This document shows, one piece after another, positions 32,946 to 42,497 of a stretch of DNA of 64,000 nucleotides. Each line of letters begins with the position of its first letter. The stretch's first letter is position 1. The stretch is from an uncultured Ruminococcus sp. (GTDB lineage Bacteria; Bacillota; Clostridia; UBA1212), in contig CADAZX010000027.1 in NCBI GenBank assembly GCA_902792515.1, positions 1-64,000 on the forward strand, in the 5' to 3' direction. The notes beneath the pieces were generated by a model, which worked only from the letters and a program-made list of their open reading frames with translations, made no database searches and had not been told where the DNA came from. A program made the position numbers and the translations under genes.

Positions 32946-35555
32946 ATGACGATAGGACCTGAAAGCTTTACGAAAAAAACAGGAGAGGCTCTCGCGGCGG
33001 CGCAGAGAAAAGCACTCGACAACAGCAACATCAGTGTTGAGCCGGTGCACATTCTTTCTGCGCTGCTCGAGGACGGAACGGGACTCGCCGTTCAGATACT
33101 TTCCAACATGGGAGTCGACGTTTCCGCTCTGAAGCGCGACGCCGACGCAGAAATATCGAAGATTCCCGGCGTTACGGGACCGGGGCGCGAGGCGGACAAA
33201 ATCTACATTTCGCAGGCAAGCGACGCGTTGCTGAAGGCGGCGGGAGACGTCGCGGACAGGATGAAAGACAGCTACATTTCGGTGGAGCACATTCTGATCG
33301 CGATGTGCGAGCACGGCGACAGGACGGTGGGGCAGCTTTTCGCGAGACACGGTGTCGCGTCGGCGGCGCTTATGGAGAGCCTCAAAAAGGTGCGCGGAGA
33401 TGCGCGTGTCACTACGGACAACCCTGAGGACACATATGACGCGCTCGGAAAATACGCGCAGGATCTTGTGGCGCTCGCCGGCAGGGACGTCGAGATCAGG
33501 AACGTGATAAGGATTCTTTCAAGAAAGACCAAAAACAACCCGGTGCTCATAGGCGAGCCGGGCGTAGGAAAGACCGCAATCGCCGAAGGACTCGCGATGA
33601 GGATCGTGAAGGGCGACGTTCCCGACAACCTCAAGGAGAGAAAACTGTTTTCGCTCGACATGGGCGCGCTTATCGCCGGCGCGAAGTACAGGGGCGAGTT
33701 CGAGGAGAGACTGAAGGCGGTTCTTGCCGAGGTCAAGGCAAGCGAGGGTAAAATTATCCTATTTATAGACGAATTGCACACGATCGTCGGCGCCGGGAAA
33801 ACCGAGGGGTCGATGGACGCGGGCAACCTTCTGAAGCCGATGCTGGCGAGGGGCGAGCTCCACTGCATAGGCGCGACGACGCTTGACGAGTACAGAAAGT
33901 ACATCGAAAAGGACGCGGCGCTTGAGAGAAGGTTCCAGCCGGTCATGGTCGAAGAGCCGTCGGTTGAGGACACGATCAGTATTCTGAGGGGTCTCAAGGA
34001 ACGCTACGAGGTGTTCCACGGCGTGAAGATCCAGGACAACGCTCTGATCAGCGCCGCGGTGCTGTCGAACCGTTACATAACCGACCGTTTTCTGCCTGAC
34101 AAGGCGATTGACCTGGTGGACGAGGCGTGCGCGGTGATCAAGACAGAGATCGGTTCGATGCCGGCGGAGATGGAGGACATTTCAAGAAAGATCATGCAGC
34201 TCGAGATCGAGGAAGCGGCTCTCAAAAAGGAGACCGACACGTACTCGGCTGAGCATCTGGCGGATATCAGAAAGGAACTGAGCGAAAAGAGGGAGCAGTT
34301 CGCGGCGCTTAAGGCGCGGCTCGAAAACGAACGCGGCTCCATCAGCAAGGTGCAGGCCATTCGCGAGGAACTGGAGTCCGTCAACGCGCAGATCGAGCGG
34401 GCGCAGCGCGAGTACGACCTCAACAAGGCGGCCGAACTCAAGTACGGAAAACTTCCCAAACTGAAGGAAGAACTCGAAAAACTGGAGAACGCGGCGGCTG
34501 CCGGAGACGGTAGCGGCACAGGCAAAGGCTCAGGCGAAAAGCTTCTGAGAAACTGCGTCACCGAAGAGGAAATCGCGGAGATCGTCGCCAGGTGGACGGG
34601 AATTCCCGTCACAAAGCTGGTGGAGGGCGAGCGCGAGAAGCTTCTGAGGCTGGCGGACGTTCTGCACAAAAGGGTCATCGGCCAGGACAGCGCGGTCACG
34701 AAGGTCAGCGAGGCGATTCTGAGGTCGCGTGCGGGAATTCAGGACCCGAACAGGCCGATCGGTTCGTTCATGTTCCTGGGGCCCACGGGCGTCGGTAAGA
34801 CCGAACTCGCGAAGGCGCTGGCGGAGGCACTTTTCGACGACGAAAAGAACATAATCCGTATCGACATGTCCGAGTATATGGAGAAGTTCTCGGTGTCCAG
34901 GCTTGTCGGAGCGCCTCCGGGATACGTCGGCTACGAAGAGGGCGGGCAGCTTACCGAGGCCGTGCGCAGGAAGCCCTACTCGGTGGTGCTTTTCGACGAG
35001 ATCGAGAAGGCGCACCCGGACGTATTCAACGTGCTTCTGCAGGTGCTTGACGACGGCAGAATTACCGACTCCCAGGGAAGAACGGTCGACTTCAAGAACA
35101 CGATCATAATCCTCACGTCGAACCTCGGCTCGAATCTCATTCTCGAAGGCATCGACGAAAACGGCGAGCTCTCGCCCGAAACCGAGGAACAGGTGAACGC
35201 GCTGCTCAGAAGGACGTTCAGGCCGGAATTTTTGAACCGTCTCGACGATATCGTTTTCTACAAGCCGCTCACGAAGGCGGAGATCTACAAGATCATCGAT
35301 CTGCAGGTTGCGGGGCTCGCGGCAAGGCTCGAGGAGCGCCACATCGGAATCGAATTCACGGAAGCGGCCAAGAATTTCACGGTCGAGTCGGCTTACGACC
35401 CGAATTTCGGCGCGAGACCGCTCAAGAGGTTCATCAGGTCGAAGGTCGAGACGCTTGTCGCGAAGCTGATCATTTCAGACGGCGTGAAGGCGGGCGACAC
35501 GGTTGTGATCGACCGGGAAGGGGATTCGCTGACGGCAAAAGTGGCGGGAAACTGA
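32946..35555 (+). CDS. clpB: protein disaggregase ClpB
   Basis: 869 aa, the full length of the family. A Clp N-domain (1-150) leads to AAA+ module 1 with Walker [10 protein letters not shown] near residue 203 and the [13 protein letters not shown] block. A coiled-coil middle domain (about 400-540, Glu/Lys/Arg-rich) separates it from module 2 with GPTGVGKTE near 611. No ClpP-binding tripeptide was noted, consistent with ClpB rather than ClpA/C. It resolubilises aggregates with DnaK. The ATG follows AAAGGGGG. Expression is likely CtsR-controlled. Confidence 0.95.
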   Translation: MTIGPESFTKKTGEALAAAQRKALDNSNISVEPVHILSALLEDGTGLAVQILSNMGVDVSALKRDADAEISKIPGVTGPGREADKIYISQASDALLKAAGDVADRMKDSYISVEHILIAMCEHGDRTVGQLFARHGVASAALMESLKKVRGDARVTTDNPEDTYDALGKYAQDLVALAGRDVEIRNVIRILSRKTKNNPVLIGEPGVGKTAIAEGLAMRIVKGDVPDNLKERKLFSLDMGALIAGAKYRGEFEERLKAVLAEVKASEGKIILFIDELHTIVGAGKTEGSMDAGNLLKPMLARGELHCIGATTLDEYRKYIEKDAALERRFQPVMVEEPSVEDTISILRGLKERYEVFHGVKIQDNALISAAVLSNRYITDRFLPDKAIDLVDEACAVIKTEIGSMPAEMEDISRKIMQLEIEEAALKKETDTYSAEHLADIRKELSEKREQFAALKARLENERGSISKVQAIREELESVNAQIERAQREYDLNKAAELKYGKLPKLKEELEKLENAAAAGDGSGTGKGSGEKLLRNCVTEEEIAEIVARWTGIPVTKLVEGEREKLLRLADVLHKRVIGQDSAVTKVSEAILRSRAGIQDPNRPIGSFMFLGPTGVGKTELAKALAEALFDDEKNIIRIDMSEYMEKFSVSRLVGAPPGYVGYEEGGQLTEAVRRKPYSVVLFDEIEKAHPDVFNVLLQVLDDGRITDSQGRTVDFKNTIIILTSNLGSNLILEGIDENGELSPETEEQVNALLRRTFRPEFLNRLDDIVFYKPLTKAEIYKIIDLQVAGLAARLEERHIGIEFTEAAKNFTVESAYDPNFGARPLKRFIRSKVETLVAKLIISDGVKAGDTVVIDREGDSLTAKVAGN

Positions 35556-35589
35556 CACGAACCGCATTAAAACTGTAAAGTAAATGACG

Positions 35590-35635
35590 GGAATCCGCGG
35601 GCTCGAGACATGAAGAGCCCGCGGATTCCTTTTTT
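35590..35635. terminator. clpB terminator
   Basis: GGAATCCGCGGGCTC pairs with GAGCCCGCGGATTCC around a short loop, followed by six T. It also faces the convergent lipoprotein gene. Confidence 0.9.
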
Positions 35636-35650
35636 GATGTTTTGCTTTTG

Positions 35651-36529
35651 TTATTTCCGGCAGGCTCCAAACTGCATAAGCTCATCCGGTTGAAAATAAT
35701 GCGTCGGATACGAAATGGAAACTGAATATTTGATATCGGAAGCTCCGTTATAAACCCGAATTCTGTATGGAAGTCCTTCCGCTTTGCCAAACAAATCATC
35801 CAGATCGTGGTTGCCTTTTGTATCAATCATATACATTTCCTCAATGAAAACATTTGGCTCAGGTTCATATCTTACCATTTTCTCAACACAGCGTTGTGTC
35901 GTAACAGTATAGACCGACTTGCCGTCCGTAATTTCAGGTTCGGATACCGTAACAGTCGATTTGAAACGGTTTATATACTGACTATCAAAGTACGTTTCAA
36001 AAGCTTCCGCGTCGTCAAACCATCGTAAGCTTGCGGTGTTGTCAGCCTGATCTTTTAATACAAACGTGTATGATATTCCGTACCAGTACACTGATTTAAC
36101 AACAAAGCCCTCCGGACAAACAGCCGTTACAGGCCGTGTAAGATCGAAAATGCGAATGCCGTCGCCGTTTTCTTCAAACATTTGCCTGATTATGCGCCTT
36201 TCGACGTCATCGAAGCTGTCGTTTATTATTTTGGAAGTAAGCTCTTCAAGAGATTCAAATCTAAGATCCGCGGAAGAAGATCCTATTGGTTCGTTGTTCC
36301 CGGGTTCACGGCTTTCATAAAACTTTAAATGCCAATTTCCGTCAACTTTCCGAAGCATATAATGCTCCGTTTCTATCGATGTCCGCTCTTCCTGCTCCGG
36401 ATTTGATTCATGAATGCCGGTTGCTTCTCCGGCGTTATGTGTTTGCGGAAAATCCTGCCTCGCGCACGACAAACATGAAACAAGCATAACAACTACGAGA
36501 ATAAGAATGTTCAGCTTATATCTTTTCAT
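35651..36529 (-). CDS. A+T-rich lipoprotein gene, unknown function
   Basis: 292 aa from ATG 36529 (AGGAGAAG upstream). Lipoprotein signal ending CLSC (Cys22). The rest is hydrophilic with many Glu, Asp and aromatic residues and no recognised domain; the segment VVKSVYWYGISYTFVLKDQ and the C-terminal YSVSISYPTHYF look beta-rich. The gene and its upstream 300 bp are clearly richer in A+T than any neighbour and use codons ending in A/T more often, which suggests recent acquisition. Confidence 0.75.
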   Translation of the reverse strand: MKRYKLNILILVVVMLVSCLSCARQDFPQTHNAGEATGIHESNPEQEERTSIETEHYMLRKVDGNWHLKFYESREPGNNEPIGSSSADLRFESLEELTSKIINDSFDDVERRIIRQMFEENGDGIRIFDLTRPVTAVCPEGFVVKSVYWYGISYTFVLKDQADNTASLRWFDDAEAFETYFDSQYINRFKSTVTVSEPEITDGKSVYTVTTQRCVEKMVRYEPEPNVFIEEMYMIDTKGNHDLDDLFGKAEGLPYRIRVYNGASDIKYSVSISYPTHYFQPDELMQFGACRK

Positions 36530-36893
36530 AGTGTTCTTCTCCTTATCTTTTCGTTGCTCAACATGATAAAGTCTGTTAATAGAGCAATTTACAAAAGCCA
36601 ATGCGTCCCGGCTTTTATCAAATGTAAATGAGTAAAATCAACAAGAACGCAAGAAAACAATGGCTTAACTAAATATTATACAAAAAAAAAAGAAAGTCAA
36701 GTAACGTATTCATGTGTTAATTTATAACAAATTCATAATTACTGAACCGAATGCAATCATAACTGCTTTTGATCTTATCCTGTGATTCTCACTGTGATTC
36801 TCACATACTTTAAGAGAGATATGACGCATTGATTGTCAAAAAAGCGAAAATGTGTTAAACTTAGGGCACAAAAATCCGAAAGGGGTTTAGGAG
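36530..36893. other. A+T-rich 364-bp gap with a promoter
   Basis: A+T-rich sequence with a 12-bp direct repeat TGTGATTCTCAC at 36781-36804 and the promoter of the 36894 gene near its right end. No gene seen. Confidence 0.5.
36833..36861 (+). promoter_or_regulatory. promoter of the 36894 esterase gene
   Basis: TTGTCA (36833-36838), 17 bp, TAAACT (36856-36861) with an extended TGT before the -10. Confidence 0.6.
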
Positions 36894-37955
36894 ATGAACG
36901 GATACTACGACTGCCTGCCGCATTTTTCGAAAATAATGGCCGAAAAAGAGCCGGCGATGCGCATGAACTGTAAGACTCAGGAGGAGTTCGAGGCGTGGAG
37001 AGAGAAGGCGGAGAATAAGCTTCGCGAGCTGCTCGGGTTTGACAAGATGCGTCGCGCTGCCGCCCCGGAGCCGCGGCTTGTGAGCTGCGAGAAAATGGAC
37101 GGCTACACGCGCGAAAAGTGGACGATATTCACCGAACCGGACGTCGTGATGCCTTTTTACCGGCTGGTTCCCGACGGAATCGGGAAGGGTGAGAAGCGGC
37201 CGGCGGTCATTGCCCAGCACGGTCACGGAAGCTGCGGAAAAGAGGCGGTCGCCGGGAACGCGTTCTTTCCCGAACTGGGGGAGTCGATCGAGAGGTGCAA
37301 TTACGCGTTCGGCGTGTCGGCCGTGAAAGAAGGGGCGATAGTTTTCTGCCCCGACGCGCGCGGATTCGGCGAGAGGCGGGAGATCGATATGCAGGGCGAC
37401 GACCCGGGAAAGCGGCTGAGCAGTTCCTGCTACTACCTCAACTTTATGGCGCTTCCGCTGGGAATGTGCGTGACGGGAATGTGGGTCTGGGACCTTATGC
37501 GGCTGACCGACTATATAGAGACGCTTGAGGACGTGGACCCGGACAGGATCGGCTGCATCGGGCTTTCGGGCGGCGGCATGCTGACGCTCTACTTCACGGC
37601 GCTGGAAAAAAGAATCAAATACGCTGCGGTGAGCGGCTATTTCTACGGTTTCAGGCAGGCGCTGCTCGAGTTGTACAACTGTTCGTGCAACTACGTGCCG
37701 CACATGTGGGAAAATTTCGACGTGGGCGACGTCGGGTCGCTGATCGCGCCGAGACCGTTCGTGATCGAGACGGGAACCGAAGACATCCTGAACGGCAGCG
37801 GCGGACTCGCGAACGTCTACCCGTACGTCGAGCAGGTGAGGTCGGCTTACAGGCTGGCGGGGAAAGAGGACCTTCTTTGCCACGACGTTTTCGAGGGGCC
37901 GCATATGTGGCACGGCACGAAGTCGGTTGAAGGAATCAAAAAGTATCTGTTCTAA
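36894..37955 (+). CDS. alpha/beta-hydrolase, acetyl-esterase or dienelactone-hydrolase type
   Basis: 353 aa, cytoplasmic. RPAVIAQHGHGSCGKE near residue 102 is the oxyanion region and IGCIGLSGGGMLTLYF near 221 holds the nucleophile Ser in GLSGG. IETGTEDILNG near 288 carries the acid and GPHMWHG near 336 the His. The long N-terminal part is typical of the Abhydrolase_7/acetyl-xylan-esterase group. It probably removes acyl groups from plant or host glycans, in line with the convergent GH36. GGAG directly precedes the ATG. Confidence 0.8.
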   Translation: MNGYYDCLPHFSKIMAEKEPAMRMNCKTQEEFEAWREKAENKLRELLGFDKMRRAAAPEPRLVSCEKMDGYTREKWTIFTEPDVVMPFYRLVPDGIGKGEKRPAVIAQHGHGSCGKEAVAGNAFFPELGESIERCNYAFGVSAVKEGAIVFCPDARGFGERREIDMQGDDPGKRLSSSCYYLNFMALPLGMCVTGMWVWDLMRLTDYIETLEDVDPDRIGCIGLSGGGMLTLYFTALEKRIKYAAVSGYFYGFRQALLELYNCSCNYVPHMWENFDVGDVGSLIAPRPFVIETGTEDILNGSGGLANVYPYVEQVRSAYRLAGKEDLLCHDVFEGPHMWHGTKSVEGIKKYLF

Positions 37956-37980
37956 AAAAACAATAGAGAATTTAAAAATC

Positions 37981-38026
37981 AAAAACGCTTGAAATTTCCT
38001 AAAAGCAGGGAATTTCAAGCGTTTTT
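37981..38026. terminator. terminator after the 36894 esterase gene
   Basis: AACGCTTGAAATT pairs with AATTTCAAGCGTT, with A- and T-tracts on both sides. Further right, 38071-38106 forms a strong G+C-only hairpin (CGCGTCCGGTTCCGCCG with its complement) without a T-run. Confidence 0.85.
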
Positions 38027-38124
38027 CATATGGCTTCTCCGTCGGGAGAAAGCCGCCGCGAATAAGCCGCCGCGTCCGGTTCCGCCGCGCGGCGGAGCCG
38101 GACGCGTGCGCGTAAAAATACGTT

Positions 38125-40044
38125 TTACACCTTTTTGTACTCCAAAAGCATCGACTTTCTGGGTTCGTCGATGACGAGGTCGAGGCCGTTTTCGAGGAGC
38201 TCGCGCCCGGTCCGGGTGAATTTGATTCCCGTGTCACGGTCGGTGAACTCATAAGACGCTTCAGGCAGGAAGCCCTTGGGCCTTGAGTGGAGTTCGGAGA
38301 ACGGACTTCTTGCGCGCCGGAAAGCCAGAATTATGCCGCTCCCGTCCGCGGGGTCGTGGTACTGCGTGGCGTTCCAGGAGATGTTTTCCTTTGAGTTGGG
38401 GATGAGCGGGTAGAAGTCCTCGCTGAAGTAGCGCCGCACGTCAAGATATTCTTTGAAATACTTGCGGGCCCAGTCAAAAGGAACCGGCGCGTTTTCGAAC
38501 GACCACTCGGGGTCGACGTGCTCCCAGGACCTGATTGCGATGCCGCCGGTGTAGGCGCTGCGGAAGCTGTAGAGGTCGCCGAGCGTCGGACCGTAGCCGA
38601 TTCCCGACCAGGGGAACCACCAGGCGGCGCCGGTGTTCTGCATCTGGTTGCCCTCGGGAAGGCAGTCCCAAATGCACTGGTAGTCGGACCGCCAGAGCGG
38701 CACGGAACGGGAGAGCATCTCTATGTCGATGCGGTGGCCGCCGCCGGCGCAGTCGTCGATCATAAGGTGCGGGAAGCGCTCAAGCAGGCGGTCCCAGAAC
38801 TTGTAAAGGTTGTTGATATACTTGATCTCGGTGACGCCCTGGCGCTTGGGCTCGTCCTCGTGAAGCCAGAATTCGAGCGGCGAGATGTTGAAGTCCTGCC
38901 GGTACCAGTCGAGCTCAAGAAGCTCGATCACCGCGCCGATCTTTTCGGTGACGTCGTCGAGCACCTTGTCGTCGTTCAGGGCGATCACGACGCTGTCGTC
39001 ATCGTCTCTGTCCGTGCGGGTGAGGTAGCGCGTCCACGTTCCGACCGCCTTTTTGATGCGCTCCGGCTCGAACCAGACAAGGAATTTCCGGCCGTGCGCC
39101 TTCAGAAAATCGATCAGATTCCGGTAGTTGTCGGGGTGGTAGAAGCTGTTGACCTGCCACGTGCCGACAAGAGGCCAGTCGGCGGACTGAGACGCGGTCG
39201 TCGTCGAACGGAGAGGCTCGTACCAGCCGGCGTCTATCCAGCACGTATCGAGTGGCAGATCCTCCCTCACGATGCCCTCCCAGCGTTTGACCATTTCGTC
39301 CGAAGATATGCCGCCCCAGAAAATGCCGCTGAACGGCAGCGTCGCGGGCTTCCCGGGCTTTCCGACAGGCGAAACGACGTCCTTTATGTAGCGCCTCCAC
39401 GCGTTGTGCGCGTTGTCCTGACCGTCGCAGTACTCAAGAACGGTTGCCGACGCCGTGCGGAAGCTCTCCCCCGGCTTCATGTAGAAATTCGCGAATTCGA
39501 TTCCGAAAACGATCCGGCACGCGTCGTGTGTGCGGTAAAAACTCACCTTCCACTGGCCTGTCCAGCCTATCGCCACAAGCACCCCGCGCCCGCCCCTTGT
39601 GAGGTCGAAAAACGGGAAATTCTCTACAGCACCGCGGCTCATATAACAGTACACGTCGGATTTCTGCCCCTCCCAGAGCCGCTCCTCGCGTGTGAAAAAG
39701 TCATCCTCTCTTGCGTGCGATCCGGCGGTCTTGACGATCCTGAACGTCTCCGGTTCCCACGTTGCCTGGCGGTTTTTGCGCGTGACCGGCGGGTCCGGGT
39801 CGAACGGAACGGTGATGTCGCAGTCGTAAAGCTCGGAGATCTGCCCGCTCGGGTGGCCGGTCGGGTTCGAAAAGTAGTTGACCCAGCGCGTCACGCCGTA
39901 TTTTTCGTGGTACTCCGCCTTGCAGTCAACAGTAAGTCCGTCCGCGAGCACGACCCTGTAGCCGTCGGGAAGCTCGGTAATTTGCTTTTCGAGCTCGTCA
40001 AAAGGCACGCCGTCGTATTTGAACGAAAACGAAGGTTTGATCAT
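38125..40044 (-). CDS. alpha-galactosidase-type glycoside hydrolase (GH36)
   Basis: 639 aa, no signal, cytoplasmic. CWIDAGWYEP near residue 267, FLVWFEPERI near 325, LDWYRQDFNISP near 395 (nucleophile Asp in QDFN) and DDCAGGGHRID then RSDYQC near 465 (acid/base Asp) are the ordered GH36/clan GH-D landmarks. The C-terminal Greek-key domain is shorter than in classic 720-aa members. It hydrolyses alpha-galactosides or related sugars; substrate is not fixed by the sequence. AAGGAG precedes the ATG. It is convergent with the esterase gene. Confidence 0.9.
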   Translation of the reverse strand: MIKPSFSFKYDGVPFDELEKQITELPDGYRVVLADGLTVDCKAEYHEKYGVTRWVNYFSNPTGHPSGQISELYDCDITVPFDPDPPVTRKNRQATWEPETFRIVKTAGSHAREDDFFTREERLWEGQKSDVYCYMSRGAVENFPFFDLTRGGRGVLVAIGWTGQWKVSFYRTHDACRIVFGIEFANFYMKPGESFRTASATVLEYCDGQDNAHNAWRRYIKDVVSPVGKPGKPATLPFSGIFWGGISSDEMVKRWEGIVREDLPLDTCWIDAGWYEPLRSTTTASQSADWPLVGTWQVNSFYHPDNYRNLIDFLKAHGRKFLVWFEPERIKKAVGTWTRYLTRTDRDDDDSVVIALNDDKVLDDVTEKIGAVIELLELDWYRQDFNISPLEFWLHEDEPKRQGVTEIKYINNLYKFWDRLLERFPHLMIDDCAGGGHRIDIEMLSRSVPLWRSDYQCIWDCLPEGNQMQNTGAAWWFPWSGIGYGPTLGDLYSFRSAYTGGIAIRSWEHVDPEWSFENAPVPFDWARKYFKEYLDVRRYFSEDFYPLIPNSKENISWNATQYHDPADGSGIILAFRRARSPFSELHSRPKGFLPEASYEFTDRDTGIKFTRTGRELLENGLDLVIDEPRKSMLLEYKKV

Positions 40045-40106
40045 GAATTTACACTCCTTTTAGGCATTTTCAGCCGTTTAAGCATTTCAGCCTGCTTGAC
40101 CTTTCC

Positions 40107-40165
40107 GGGCATATCAGCCTGTCCGGTCTGTCCGGTTTGTCCGGTTTGTCCGGTTTGTCGGGCCT
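40107..40165. repeat. 10-bp tandem repeat
   Basis: TGTCCGGTTT repeats four to five times, with degenerate copies (CTTTCCGGGC) on both sides, in the gap upstream of the GH36 gene. Confidence 0.65.
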
Positions 40166-40216
40166 TTCCGCGGCCTTTCCGGGCTTTTCATGCTTTTAAG
40201 GCTTTTAAGGCAACAA

Positions 40217-40252
40217 GCGAAACCGTCCCCTGACGTGCGGGAACGGTTTCGC
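40217..40252 (-). terminator. terminator of the LamG-like lipoprotein gene
   Basis: GCGAAACCGT pairs with ACGGTTTCGC; on the minus strand the stem is followed by TTGTTGCCTT. Confidence 0.6.
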
Positions 40253-40270
40253 CGCCGCATTTAATAAATA

Positions 40271-41272
40271 TTATTTGGATTCGGCCGGGGAGACAAGCGC
40301 GACGCAGTTCTCGTAGACCGTTTTGACCTCTTCCGCGGTGAGCGGCTGCCTGTAGACGCGCGCTTTTACGATCGAGAACGGGGTCAGGTTGCCGAGGCAC
40401 TCAGACGTGAAGGACGCGTTGTAGGCGATTCCGAGCGCGCCGGATTTTGTTCCCGCCATCTTGAAGTCGCCTTCGCCGAATTCGCCCTGGCTCGCGAGCT
40501 CGCCGTCATAGTAGAGGCTCACTTTGGCCTCGCCGGGGTCGTAAATTCCGACGAGGTGAACGAGCTTTCCGGCCTCGATCTTCTTGCCCTCGCTCGCTTC
40601 GGTAGGCTGGGCGTAAATGTATCCGGAACCGGAGTACGTGCCGTCCTGCTGCGTGCTGCCGACGTTGAAGTTCACCTGGCCCTGAGAGCCGCGGATCGCG
40701 AGGTTGGTGCCGCCGCCGTTTCCGTTACTGATGAGGAGACCGCCGCTCGAAGCGGGAATCCGGTCGATCTGGATGAAGAGCTCGTACGAGACGCCCTCCT
40801 CGACGAAGGCCGGGAAATCGAACTCGTATTCCTCGAGAATTATCGTTATGAAATCGTCGCCGGTCGTTCCTCTGAAGCCGGTCACGGTAACGTCGTTGCC
40901 GCCGAAGTTGACGGTGACGTCGCCGACCTCGCCGCCGGATACTTCGAGTTCGCTGATTTCGCGCGCGTCGAACGCTACGCCTTTGTCGAACGCGAGGTCA
41001 AAATACGGAACGGGCATTCCCTCGTAGATGTTGGGCGTCGGCTCGGGAGTCGGTGCCTCGGTGGGAGCCTCGGTCGGCACGGGCGTGTCGGTCGGAGCGG
41101 GTGCCTCGGTCGGTTTCGGGGCCTCTGTCGCGTCGGACTGGCCGGGCGTGTTGTCCGCGGGCTTTCCGCCGGGAGTCTTGCTGCATGACGCAAATGCGAA
41201 AATCATCGCCAAAGTCACGAGCAGAGCGGCCGCCTTGAGCAGCTTTGAGCGGTTTTCAGAACGTTTTTTCAT
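40271..41272 (-). CDS. lipoprotein with LamG/concanavalin-like domain
   Basis: 333 aa from ATG 41272 (GGAGGAAC upstream). Lipobox ASC (Cys30), a linker of about 60 residues made of Ala/Pro/Thr/Glu (PTEAPAPTDTPVPTEAPTEA), then a jelly-roll-like domain. LVHLVGIYDPGEAKVSLYYDGELAS is the typical LamG strand pair, and FSIVKARVYRQPLTAEEVKTVYE its usual last segment. Such domains bind glycans. It is the outer gene of a minus-strand pair with the NlpC-like gene. Confidence 0.8.
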   Translation of the reverse strand: MKKRSENRSKLLKAAALLVTLAMIFAFASCSKTPGGKPADNTPGQSDATEAPKPTEAPAPTDTPVPTEAPTEAPTPEPTPNIYEGMPVPYFDLAFDKGVAFDAREISELEVSGGEVGDVTVNFGGNDVTVTGFRGTTGDDFITIILEEYEFDFPAFVEEGVSYELFIQIDRIPASSGGLLISNGNGGGTNLAIRGSQGQVNFNVGSTQQDGTYSGSGYIYAQPTEASEGKKIEAGKLVHLVGIYDPGEAKVSLYYDGELASQGEFGEGDFKMAGTKSGALGIAYNASFTSECLGNLTPFSIVKARVYRQPLTAEEVKTVYENCVALVSPAESK

Positions 41273-41383
41273 ATCGTGTTCCTCCTTTTTGTTTCCGGAA
41301 CGGCACGCTGTGCGCCGTTTTAAGTTTTTGCTATTTTTGGCGAAAATTGTATTGCTGACGCGGGCGGGGTGCCCGGGCATTGT

Positions 41384-42034
41384 TCATTTAGAAGGTCTGT
41401 ACGCGAACATAAAGTCGTTGAGCGGCTCGCACGACGGCTGCACGCTTTGGATGCGCTCGTTTTTGCCGCAGTCGTAGCGGTAGGAGTTGACTCCGTCGCC
41501 CGCGAAGCCCGCGAAAATGAACGTGTGACCCGGATAGACGACGCCCTGCGAGGACGTGCACGGCCTTGTAAAAATGATGTCGCCCGGAATGAGGTCGCCG
41601 GCGTTTTCGATCCTTTCGAACCCCTGCAGCTCGCACCAGCCGGGAAGGTCCCGCTCCTTTTCGGTGGGGTGAAAAACGACCATTCCCTGCCGCTCGACCT
41701 GGTTCGTAAACCCGACCCGGAACATGACCCAGTCGACGAGTCTGTCGCACGAAACGAGCTTCGCGTCGCGGTTGAACGCGGGATTGACCGGCGCGTCGCC
41801 GTAGGTGAAGCCGTTTTCTCTCACGTAGTCGGTGACGTATTTCGCCTCCCGGAGAATGTCAGATTGGAGCTCCGTATAAGGGCAGAAGACGGTGCGGCCG
41901 TTTTCGTCGCACACACGGCAGCCGTAAACCGCGTTTTCGCACGCGACGGCTTTTGCCTCTTCAAGCGTCTTGCGACTCGCGATTTCCGTGGACGGGTCGT
42001 CCGCTTTTGACCTGACGGTAAACGTTTCGTTCAT
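41384..42034 (-). CDS. NlpC/P60-like cysteine hydrolase, putative
   Basis: 216 aa from ATG 42034 with GGAGG. VSCDRLVDWVMFRVGF near residue 118 matches the catalytic-Cys helix, LIPGDIIFTRPC and YPGHTFIFAG (His) match the following strands of papain-like NlpC/P60 and CHAP enzymes. There is no signal peptide, which is odd for a wall hydrolase; it may act on a cytoplasmic or imported peptide, or be released otherwise. The first 70 residues have no recognised domain. Confidence 0.6.
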   Translation of the reverse strand: MNETFTVRSKADDPSTEIASRKTLEEAKAVACENAVYGCRVCDENGRTVFCPYTELQSDILREAKYVTDYVRENGFTYGDAPVNPAFNRDAKLVSCDRLVDWVMFRVGFTNQVERQGMVVFHPTEKERDLPGWCELQGFERIENAGDLIPGDIIFTRPCTSSQGVVYPGHTFIFAGFAGDGVNSYRYDCGKNERIQSVQPSCEPLNDFMFAYRPSK

Positions 42035-42089
42035 AATATATGTCCTCCCGAATATCTGCGGTGAGTTTTCTTTCCGAAAAACTGATTTT

Positions 42090-42118
42090 ATTCTATTCCG
42101 TGCGCCTGCGGTTGTCAA
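42090..42118 (-). promoter_or_regulatory. sigma-A promoter of the NlpC-like gene
   Basis: Minus-strand TTGACA (42118-42113) and TAGAAT (42095-42090), 17-bp spacer. Confidence 0.75.
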
Positions 42119-42417
42119 GGAAAAAACGGCGGAAAATCCGCAGAAAATACAACCTGAGGAAAAAATAATTCCGTCTTCCTGCCGCCTGCCGGCTTTCTTC
42201 CGCCTTCCTGCCAGCCGTCTTCCTGCCAACCGTCTTCCGGCTTCCCGTCGTCCTTTCCGCAGGCTTCCCGGAATTCCCCGCCCGGCATGCAAAATCTGCC
42301 CGGCGCGACACTCGGCCTGCCCGCGAACGCCCCCTGAAGTGGAAGTTAACTTTTCACTTCACAACCGCGAACCCCGCGCGAACCCCGACGACCCCGCGAA
42401 CGCCCCCGCGATGGCCC

Positions 42418-42446
42418 TTGCAATACGCGCGCGGAAAGAGTAAAAT
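42418..42446 (+). promoter_or_regulatory. promoter of the 42498 gene
   Basis: TTGCAA (42418-42423), 17 bp, TAAAAT (42441-42446). Confidence 0.6.
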
Positions 42447-42497
42447 AAAGACGTATGTAAATTCCGCGATTCGAAATTTGCAAAAGAGGTATTTTCA

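Larger units (their letters stand above)
42035..42497. other. 463-bp gap with divergent promoters and C/T-rich low complexity
   Basis: It holds the promoters at 42090-42118 and 42418-42446. Between them (about 42168-42275) lies a strand-biased tract of CTTCCTGCC, CCGTCTTCC and CTTCCCG words, an irregular tandem of about 11-20 bp, and a C-rich GAACCCCG tract (42365-42410). No gene is supported. Confidence 0.6.

Noticed and set aside
38518-40233. 571-codon frame opposite the GH36 gene
   Set aside because: It is the antisense shadow of a gene with clear GH36 motifs; the product is rich in Arg/Val/Asp without any domain.
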